Below, one piece after another: positions 56,756-64,000 of a DNA stretch of 64,000 nt. Position 1 is the stretch's first letter. Every line of letters starts with the position of its first letter. The DNA is from Astragalus membranaceus (taxonomy: Eukaryota > Streptophyta > Magnoliopsida > Fabales > Fabaceae). The notes under the pieces were generated by a model, which saw nothing but the letters and a program-made list of their open reading frames with translations, had not been told where the DNA came from and searched no databases. The translations under genes and the position numbers were made by a program. The DNA is taken from assembly GCA_039519185.1 (NCBI GenBank), contig CM076849.1:36079109-36143108 (forward strand), given 5' to 3'.

Positions 56756-58017
56756 GCTTTTGAGGGTATTAAGGGCCAACAAAGAAGCTTTTGGATGGTC
56801 ATTTCATGATATAAAAGGCATTAATCCCTCAATTTGTACTCACAAGATTTATATGGAAGGTGATTATCAACCTCGGGTATTACCTCAACGACGCCTCAAT
56901 CCTAACATGAAAGAGGTGGTAAAAAACAAGGTAATTGAGCTTCTTGATGCAAGTATCATCTATCCTATCTCTGATAGCAAGTGGGTAAGTCTCGTTCAAT
57001 GTGTTCCTAAAAAGGGAGGTACTACTGTAATGGAAAATGATAAAAATGAATTAATTGCAGTTAGGAAAACTACCGGGTGGCGTATGTGCATTGATTATAG
57101 GAAATTAAATGATGCCACCCAGAAATACCACTTCCCCCTTCCCTTTATTGATCAAATGCTTGAGAGAGTGGCAGGTCATGATTATTATTGTTGTTTGGAT
57201 GGATATTTCGGTTATTTGCAAATGCCAGTGGCTTCTGAAGATCAAGAAAAAACTACTTTTACTTGCCCATATGGAACATTTGCATATAAAAGGATGTCGT
57301 TCGGTTTATGTAATGCTCCTGCCACTTTCCAAAGATGCATGATGGCTATTTTATCTGACTTGGTTGAAAAATGCATTGAGATATTCATGGATGATTTTAC
57401 TGTTTTTGGATCCTCTTATGAGGATTGTTTACATAACTTGAATTTAGTGTTGCAAAGATGCAGGGATATTAATTTAGTGCTCAATTGGGAGAAATGTAAA
57501 TTTATGGTGCAAGATTGCATTATTTTGCGACACAAGGTGTCCACTAGAGGCATTGAAGTTGATCCCGCAAAGGTGGAGGTAATTGCAAAGTTGCCTCCAC
57601 CCAATTCTGTTAAGGGGGTCCGTAGTTTTCTAGGCCATGCTGGCTTCTATAAGTGGTTTGTTAAAGACTTCTCAAAAATTGCAAAGCATATGTCTGACCT
57701 CTTGGTTAAGGAGGCCACTTTTGATTTTTCTGACACTTGTTTGAAGACTTTTAATTGTTTAAATGAAAAATTAATTAGTTCCCCTGTTGTTGTTGCCTCC
57801 GATTGGTCGCTTTCCTTTGAAATTATGTGTGATGCTAGTGATACTGCTGTGGGGGCTGTTTTGGGGGCAAAGAAGGAATAAGGTATTCTATACCATTTAC
57901 TATGCTAGTCGCACTCTTGATGATGCTCAAAGAAATTATACTACTACAGAGAAAGAGTTGTTAGACACTACTTGTGGGATGACCCTTACCTATTTAAAGC
58001 TTGTGGAGCCAAGGTAA
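56679..58017 (+). pseudogene. pol: Element E reverse transcriptase and truncated RNase H
   Basis: RT is open from 56679 to 57881 with CIDYRKLNDATQK, FGLCNAPATFQRCMM and the catalytic IFMDDFTVFG near 57385, the Athila-type FMDDF variant. RNase H begins (IMCDASDTAVGAVLG), shifts frame near 57870, continues as YYASRTLDDAQRNYTTTEKE and then stops at 58017. The second half of RNase H is missing, as sequence jumps to the integrase zinc region. Confidence 0.88.
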
Positions 58018-59145
58018 TTAGGCGTTGTGTGCCTATGGATGAGGTAACTTCTATCCTTGAGCATTGTCATTCTAAAGAGGTAGGTGGCCATTTCGGCCCA
58101 AATAGAACTGCATAAAAGTTTTACAATGTGGTTTTTATTGGCCTACTATATTTAAAGATGCTCATGAATTTGTGAAAGCTTGTGATAGTTGTCAAAGGAG
58201 TGGCAACATTTCTAGGCGTCAAGAGATGCCGTTAAATAATATTTTGGTTTGTGAGATATTTGATGTCTGGGGTATTGACTTTATGGGGCCCTTCCCTAAA
58301 TCATTTTCAAATCAATATATTCTTGTTGCTGTGGATTAGGTGTCTAAGTGGGTAGAAGCTATAGCCTTACCCACTAATGATGCTCGGGTGGTAGTGAGAT
58401 TTTTAAAGAAAAATATTTTTACAAGATTTGGCATTCCCCGAGCAGTTATTACTGATGGTGGCACCCATTTTTGCAATAAACAATTTGAAAATCTTTGAGC
58501 AAATATGGTGTCACTCATAAGGTGACAACTCCTTACCACCCACAAACTAGTGGACAAGTTGAAATTTGAAATAGAGAACTGAAAAGGATTCTGGAGAAGA
58601 CAGTTAGTGCATCAAGAAAAGATTGGTCTTTGAAACTTGATGACGCACCGTGGGCCTATAGAACTGCATTTAAAACCCCCATTGGGATGTCTCCTTACCG
58701 TCTTGTTTTTGGAAAATCATGTCATTTGCCTGTTGAATTAGAGCATAAAGCACTTTGGGCTTTAAAATTTCTAAACTTTGATGCTCAGCTTACAGGTGAA
58801 AATAGGTTACTGCAGCTCGATGAATTGGATGAGCTCCGTCTGGGAGCTTATGAGAATGCCAAGTTATATAAGGAGCGGACTAAAAAGTGGCATGATAAGT
58901 GCATCCAGCAGCGTGAATTCCATGTTGGTGAAAAAGTTTTAATTTATAACTCACGTTTGCGTCTTTTTCCAGGAAAGTTGCGCTCAAGGTGGTATGGACC
59001 CTACACTGTTACTCAAGTTTTTCCTTATGGAGTGCTTGAGGTATCTCATGAAGATGGTACCACTTTTAAAGTTAATGGTCAGCGTGTGAAGCAGTTTGAG
59101 GAAGGGCTACTCCAAGTGAGCTATGTCACTGCCCTCAAGGATTGA
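58018..59145 (+). pseudogene. pol: Element E integrase, decayed
   Basis: Zinc-region remnants (EHCHSKEVGGHFGPNRTA, ACDSCQRSG) and catalytic phrases (DVWGIDFMGPFP near 58265, ITDGGTHFCN near 58450, HPQTSGQVE near 58540) are scattered over frames with several stops (for example at 58337). The last 171 codons (58630-59145) are open: DAPWAYRTAFKTPIGMSPYR to an integrase C-terminal fold (RSRWYGPYTVTQVFPYGV). Non-functional. Confidence 0.87.
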
Positions 59146-60718
59146 CCCTAGTACCGTTAGGCTCGGACGTTAAACAAGCGCTTCGCGGGAGGCAACCTGC
59201 GTTTTATTTTCTCTAATTTTTGTATTGTTTTGTTTTCTTTATAGGGATAAGCTCGGACTACAAGCTCTCTCAGGGAAGTCACTATTACTCTCTCTCTCAT
59301 TTATTCCTTTTGGTTTCTATTTTATCATTTCGCATTGAGGACCATGTTTCATGCTAATGTGGGGGAGGAGAGTTATTTTGTCACTTGATCTCTATTAATG
59401 CACATACCCACCGTATATGTTGATAGCATTTTTTCTGGCTTATTTTAGCGACTTATGCTTCAAGTTGAAAAAAATAGAGATTTTGCCTTTAGGGGATCCC
59501 ATAACTAATTTACTTGACACACTTGTGCTTAATTGTAACTGTGGGGTTGTCCTTAGGAAGCTGATAATTAGCATTTGTCCCTATTGAGTACTTTTTGTGA
59601 ACTAGCTTCTAAACGTGAGATTTGAGCCTTCATAAGGGGATTTATACTAAATCATAAATTTTTACCCCTTTTCTTTCTATGAGTGTGTTTCACAATTTGC
59701 TACATTCTATAATTTGTCTTTTGACCATTTCAGGGCGAAAATTGATTTGCATCATGTAAAAAGATTTGGGGAATTTAGGTATTTTTCTGGCCTCAGAGTT
59801 GTTTGTTGAATTTATCCATTAGTTGCCTCCTTTGAGCCTATTTGTTATATTTTTTCTTTGGTACCGACATATAATTTTTTTTCCTTTTTTTTGAGGTAAC
59901 CATTTGAAATTAAATTTGGAGCAACTATTGAAAGTTACAATTTTGTCCTTTATTTTAACTGTCTATCTCATCAGGACATAAAAACAAAATAAGAGTGGCT
60001 CACGTGGTTACAAGTTCTTTTTCCTCCCGGAAGAAATATAGAAAAATGAAATGGTGAAAAGAAAAAAAAAAAGGAGAAAGAAAGCAAGAAGGAGGAAAAG
60101 GCATATCAAAAGAATGAAAGTGCCTAAGGGAAAAGGAAAATCAAAAGAAAAAAAAAAGAGTCTACTCAAGAGAAAAAAACAAATCTAAAAGAGCCGACTC
60201 AATAAAAAAGGTGTGAAGAAGGAAGTGAAATTAATTTGGAGTTTGGACAAAATTTGTAAAATAGATAGGAGCTCCATATTTGATTTCAAAGGCTACTATT
60301 CATTTCTTGTTTTTAGCCCTTTGATTATCCCTTCTTTCTTATTTCCTACCCTGCATTAATTCACCATGGCCCCATTACAACCCATAACACCCCATCTTTT
60401 GCATGCATGTGAACTATTTAGTGGAGATTTGGTCAAATTACAAACATATGGTAATGTGCATTTTGTTGAAACTTGAGTGTATATTTTCCCTAGTCCCTAA
60501 ACACTTAGAGAGATTGTGAGTGAGTGCCTTTGTTCACGGAAATATATTCTTCTGGGACATGAGCCTCTAAATGGGCAACCTTTTGACACCTCATATGTGT
60601 TATATTATCTACTGTCTGTCATTGTGCTTCTAACTTGGGGTTCCTTATTTGGCTGTCTTTGTTACTTATTTGAAAATTTTGTTGAGCCAGAAAATTTGCT
60701 TGAGGACAAACAAATGTT
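59146..60718. other. Element E region after integrase, no gene
   Basis: It begins with the Athila-typical GCGCTTCGCGGGAGGCAACC wording near 59178. A purine run ATGTGGGGGAGGAGAG lies near 59357. An A-rich patch occupies 60050-60210. No env-like frame is supported. The 89-codon frame at 60516 runs into the polypurine tract and LTR and is not convincing. Confidence 0.7.
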
Positions 60719-60731
60719 AAGTGTGGGGAAG
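60719..60731 (+). other. Element E polypurine tract
   Basis: AAGTGTGGGGAAG precedes TTGATAAAC, a junction common in Athila-type elements. Confidence 0.75.
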
Positions 60732-60883
60732 TTGATAAACTACAATTTTATTCATTTTTTAGGGATATTTGTGAGTCATTTTTAGTGCAATTATTAGTGA
60801 TAATATAAATTACTGACTTAATTTCTTTTTATTTTGTAGAAAGGAAGAAAATATGAAAAAGATGAATAGTCCATTTTAAAGCC

Positions 60884-60887
<4 letters not shown>

Positions 60888-60958
<71 letters not shown>
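60888..60958. repeat. (AT)n microsatellite
   Basis: About 35 uninterrupted AT dinucleotides. Confidence 0.97.
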
Positions 60959-60961
<3 letters not shown>

Positions 60962-61017
60962 CTGATCAAGGAGCAAGGCAATAAAAAATTAAAGGACTAA
61001 GCCTATGAATTTAGCAA

Positions 61018-61885
61018 GGCCATCACTTTTCCCACATCCCCTCCTACTCACCCTACATCCCTTAACTCCAAATATTCCAAAACTACCCTTAATGAGAGGA
61101 CATGTTTCCGTGCGATTCGGTTGAGGCCAACCGAATATATTCGGCTAAGGCCAACCGAACAGATATTTTTTTTGAGACACACCCCTCTTTTACCTATTTT
61201 ACACTATTCGGTTGAGGTCAACCGAATAGTGTGAAAAAAGGAGAACTGGAGAAGCATTTTGCTGCTGAGGAAAGAAGTTACTCGGTGGGTTGGTTCCCGG
61301 AAACAAAATTGGTCTTTTGGTTGTTCAGCACCTCCTGGTCATTGACCTCTATCAATTTTCCATTTGTCTTCCCTAGGTTCCTAACAGCAGACCACCTAAA
61401 CAACTTATCATTTCCACGTTTGGCACTCATCATTTACATATACATTGCTTTTATAGTTTGATCATTATCGACAGAGTGAACTTTTATTATGATCTTAGTA
61501 ATATTGTTCTAGAGCTACACGTGTATATGGTATTACATTTGTACTTTAGAGTTGCACCTTGGTATTACAGCTTCCCATGTTATCATATTCTGTGCACGTT
61601 GTGTATGTAGATAGGAAATAGGAGAGAAGGATATCAATGCTGTCAAAATTCCAACATATGGGATTCGATTTATGTCATCTGAAATATTTCGGTGAGGTCA
61701 ACCGAATAGTGTAAAAGAGGGGCGTGTCTCAAAAAAATACCTGCTCGGTTTCCCTTGGCCGAATAAATTCGGCTGACCCTAACCGAATCGGTGAAAACAA
61801 CGCGCCTCATTAATGGCATATTGGTCATTTCGCAAGGTTTGGGGGTGTGGGGTGAGTAGGGAGGGGTGTGGGAAAAGTGATGGCC
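61018..61885. mobile_element. 868-bp long terminal-inverted-repeat DNA transposon (non-autonomous, MULE-like or hAT-like)
   Basis: The ends are GGCCATCACTTTTCCCACA and its inverse. The arms are about 210 bp each (61018-61230 and 61676-61885) and align imperfectly throughout. A perfect 8-bp duplication TTTAGCAA flanks it (61010-61017, 61886-61893). The arms contain smaller palindromes, such as ATTCGGTTGAGGCCAACCGA followed by AT. The 445-bp middle has no transposase frame. Long arms suggest a Mutator-like family, while 8-bp duplications also fit hAT. The superfamily is unresolved. Confidence 0.8.
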
Positions 61886-63052
61886 TTTAGCAAAGTCCAC
61901 ATGGCCCATTGGTGTGGAAGTGATCCAGCGCATCCAGCCCATGAATTGAATGGAGATAACACACTACTCTAGGCTTGGAGAGAAAGAAAAGGAAGGCAGC
62001 ATTAAGGTAGAGAGAGTCGCATCGCAGAAACACCTAACTTACGCAACAATCAAAAAAAATGAGAAAGCCTTTGATAATTGAGGGAGAGAGTCGTAACTGA
62101 GGAGAAAGAAGATGCGCACAAAAATCGAGGCAACAATCAAGAAGGAAGGAAAAGTTGTCCTGCACATTGGGGACGGCAACGGTACGCACAAGAGGAAGAT
62201 CGAAGGTTTTGGGTACTATTCTTGACACCATGAGAGAGCTCTCGAGCAGAAAAAGGAGACCGAATACCGAGATCAGAAATTTCTCTTTTTTTTCGGGTTA
62301 TTTTCATCATTGTATTTCATGACTCTTAATTTTATTTCAGTGCTCTTGATAACTATGGATAGTTAAATCCTCTGCTAGGGTATTAGGTGGATCTTGCTTG
62401 ATTAGAGACCTTTTTTATGTTTTAATTTATACTTTGAATTCCTAATTTTATTTCAATTAATATTATCGTATTGCTTTATCACATAATTAGGATTACCAAA
62501 CCCTTTGCATGTTCATAATCATTTAGTTGATCAGCGACCGTACTGCAATTAGTTGGTAGACCTATAGGATAATTGAGGCTACAATTAATGCATGACCAAA
62601 CTTTAATTTAGTCTTCCAATCATTCAACCTTTTTGTTCTTTATGCTTTTCTTGAATTTACATTCTTGCATGACCAAACAAGGGTTAATTTGGGAAAAAGA
62701 ATATTAATCACGAATGACCAAACGGATTAATAGCTTTAGTAAAGGGATTGGTAATTGAATAAAATAAAGGAATTCTGGTAGAATTAGACATATAGGAATC
62801 GAAGCTTGCAAGTGAAACCGTGACCCAAGTCCTCTCTCCGTTGATTAAATTTAGCATTTTAATTCTTGTCATTTGTTTCAATTTAGTTTCCTTTTACAGT
62901 TTTACACAACTCAACTCAACTATTCGATCGTCTAAACAATAAATAAGTTTAAGTAGTTTGGTACCTGTTAATTAATCCCTGTGGAGACAATAATCTTTTA
63001 TACTACTTCTGCGAAAGAGTACACTTGCTCTAAGTGTGTTTTTAACACAATA

Positions 63053-63397
63053 CCTTCTTAAACCTAAAAATCCAGCCATCATAACCAAATGGAAACGTTA
63101 TGTAATGAGTATGCAAATATCAACAAATGTTATGTTATTACACATCTTAGTCTCTAAGAATGACAACCTTGAATTTACTCGAGTTCATGTTCAAGTCCTC
63201 AAAAAAAACCATTGAATAATCAATTCAAAGTATTCACCTCTCTGCTTTTGGTATCGAAAGTCTCGTTTCTCACCAGGCAACATCCTTTTTTTTTTTGCAA
63301 AACACATATGTCTGCATGCTAATAAAAAAACATATGTACACATCGCCAATAAATCATATCATTGATTATGTTGAAAAACATGGCATCCATGGAAATT
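63053..63397. other. AT-rich stretch right of element E, nothing recognised
   Basis: Sequence outside element E. No reading frame or motif is supported. It may be host DNA or an older element. Confidence 0.4.
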
Positions 63398-63552
63398 TGA
63401 GAGAAAATGATTAAAAGTCTATTATATTGAAAATGATAAAATATTACTAATGAGAAGAAGATGATTACAAATGAGTCTACCATCTACCTTATATACTAAC
63501 CAACTAATGGGCCTTACTACTAACTAATGAGCTTACTATCTATATTTTAACA
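63398..63552 (-). repeat. Putative copia-type 3' LTR
   Basis: On the minus strand it starts TGTTAAAATATAGATAG and could end TTTCTCTCA at 63398, a short LTR of about 155 bp containing TATATAAGG. It is preceded by a purine-rich tract (63553-63569, minus: TCCAGCTTGCGGGAGGC), like the AGCTTGAGGGGGAG-TGTT junction of many plant copia elements. The left end is a guess. Confidence 0.45.
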
Positions 63553-63569
63553 GCCTCCCGCAAGCTGGA

Positions 63570-64000
63570 CAGTGTTCACAACACTTCCAGCTTGGGATAA
63601 GCAATACAAAGATACTATAAAGGCAAGAAAAATAAAGAACAATCTCTCAATTGGTAGCAGTTGAGGTGCATAGCTCTTAGAAGTCTTCGACCAATTTTTG
63701 GGCCCCTTCAAGCTTCTTCCGGCGTCTCCACAACATTCACTCCAAAAGAATCATCAAACCCCACTCATGGGCATAACCATTCAAGTGCCAAAGAATTTAA
63801 CAAAAGTTTAACCATCGAGCAAAAACCACAACTCAAGGTTTAACCACTCGGAGGAAGCAACAATCCAACGTTTAACCATCAAGCAGAAGCCATAACCGAA
63901 GGCTTAACTACTTGGAGGAAGCAAAATGCTTAACCACCATAAGGCAGAAGCAAACATCAACAAGGCCATAGGGCAAAGGCTTACCACCAAACAGAAACTA
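63570..64000. other. Unidentified sequence at the right edge, with loose repeats
   Basis: Contains loosely repeated phrases of the form TTAACCA-N-CGGAGGAAGCA or CAAGCAGAAGCC (63775-63960). If the copia call is right, this is its 3' untranslated interior. No domain is seen in the 60-codon frame at 63661. Confidence 0.35.

Larger units (their letters stand above)
44965..63051 (+). mobile_element. Element E: Athila-type Ty3/gypsy retrotransposon, decayed, host of the whole nest
   Basis: The 5' LTR end (44965-45070) matches 62945-63050 with about four differences in 100. The primer site TGGCACCGTTGTCGGGGA (45077-45094) is the tRNA-Asp type of Athila/Calypso elements. Gag, protease, RT, RNase H and integrase fragments follow in order on +, interrupted by element F (46718-55535). 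Then come an ORF-less region where an env-like gene might be expected, the polypurine tract (60719-60731) and the 3' LTR. Stops and frameshifts throughout make it inactive. It is the oldest element in the window. Confidence 0.88.
60733..63051 (+). repeat. Element E 3' LTR, with an inserted DNA transposon
   Basis: Starts about TGATAAACTACAATTT and ends about TTAACACAATA. The exact ends are uncertain by one or two bases. Length is about 2.3 kb, or about 1.45 kb without the insertion at 61018-61885. An (AT)n run of about 70 bp occupies 60888-60958. The last 105 bases match the 5' remnant (44965-45070). Confidence 0.82.

Noticed and set aside
60516..60785. 89-codon frame with a hydrophobic middle as an env remnant of Athila
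   Set aside because: It runs straight through the polypurine tract into the LTR, and the end of the frame (LLEDKQMLSVGK) is the translated tract region found in many such elements.
63661..63843. 60-codon frame at the right edge as a gene
   Set aside because: Short, no recognisable domain, and overlaps loose repeats of a probable copia 3' region.
1..64000. tRNA, rRNA or host protein-coding genes
   Set aside because: No cloverleaf-like sequence, rRNA segment or non-transposon domain was recognised. The TGGTATCAGAGC motifs are primer sites, not tRNA genes.

Overview
This window is plant nuclear heterochromatin with no host gene that I can recognise. Almost every base between 1 and about 63,051 belongs to LTR retrotransposons of the Ty3/gypsy superfamily, inserted into one another. 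One element (22,299-33,827) has the diagnostic ends of Ogre: LTR start TGTTATACCCC when read on its own strand, primer site TGGCGACTTCACTGGGGAC, and polypurine tract ending GAGGGGCAGC. Ogre is especially abundant in papilionoid legumes, so a legume host is my best guess. This is inference, not proof.

The nest reads from oldest to youngest as follows. Element E is an Athila-type element on + (5' LTR remnant about 44,965-45,070, 3' LTR about 60,733-63,051) with decayed gag-pol. E received element F (Tekay type, minus, 46,718-55,535, TSD TCAAG). It also received element D (non-autonomous Tat-type, +, visible from 37,158 to 44,964) in its 5' LTR. D's 5' LTR was hit by element A (Tekay, minus, 37,157 down to position 1 and beyond). 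A's own LTR was hit twice: by a young Tat-lineage element carrying an antisense gene (minus, 2,913-15,319, TSD AGTTG), and by B, a copy of A's own family in opposite orientation (+, 15,786-36,651, TSD TCAAT). B was then split inside its integrase C-terminus by C, a gag-only Ogre derivative (minus, 22,299-33,827, TSD CATAT). The chain E>D>A>B>C is five levels deep. LTR divergence falls with depth: about 4% in E, 3% in D, about 1% in C, and one base in 726 in the Tat element.

The most biologically interesting content is in the extra genes. The Tat element at 2,913-15,319 looks intact: open gag-protease, open RT-RNaseH-aRNH-integrase, LTRs differing by one base. On the opposite strand it carries a four-exon gene with clean GT-AG introns and its own TATA box, encoding a plant mobile domain (PMD)-like protein of 986 residues. 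Element D carries a different, decayed antisense gene with introns (43,057-41,102, minus) that has a putative gypsy-type transposase-like (PF04195-type) region. Its predicted N-terminus copies the histone H3 tail, with methionine at the position of H3 lysine 9.

A second theme is GC-rich palindromes in otherwise AT-rich elements. The A/B family LTR holds an array of about 26 hairpin units (GGCGCCC-N7-GGGCGCC) with a 48-bp period. Element D holds an unrelated 43-bp repeat built on the same GGCGCC palindrome, and the F LTR has another GC palindrome pair. D also has five tandem copies of an exact 133-bp unit. E's 3' LTR contains an 868-bp terminal-inverted-repeat transposon (61,018-61,885) with a perfect 8-bp target duplication. 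The right edge (63,053-64,000) looks like the 3' end of a copia element on the minus strand plus unidentified sequence.
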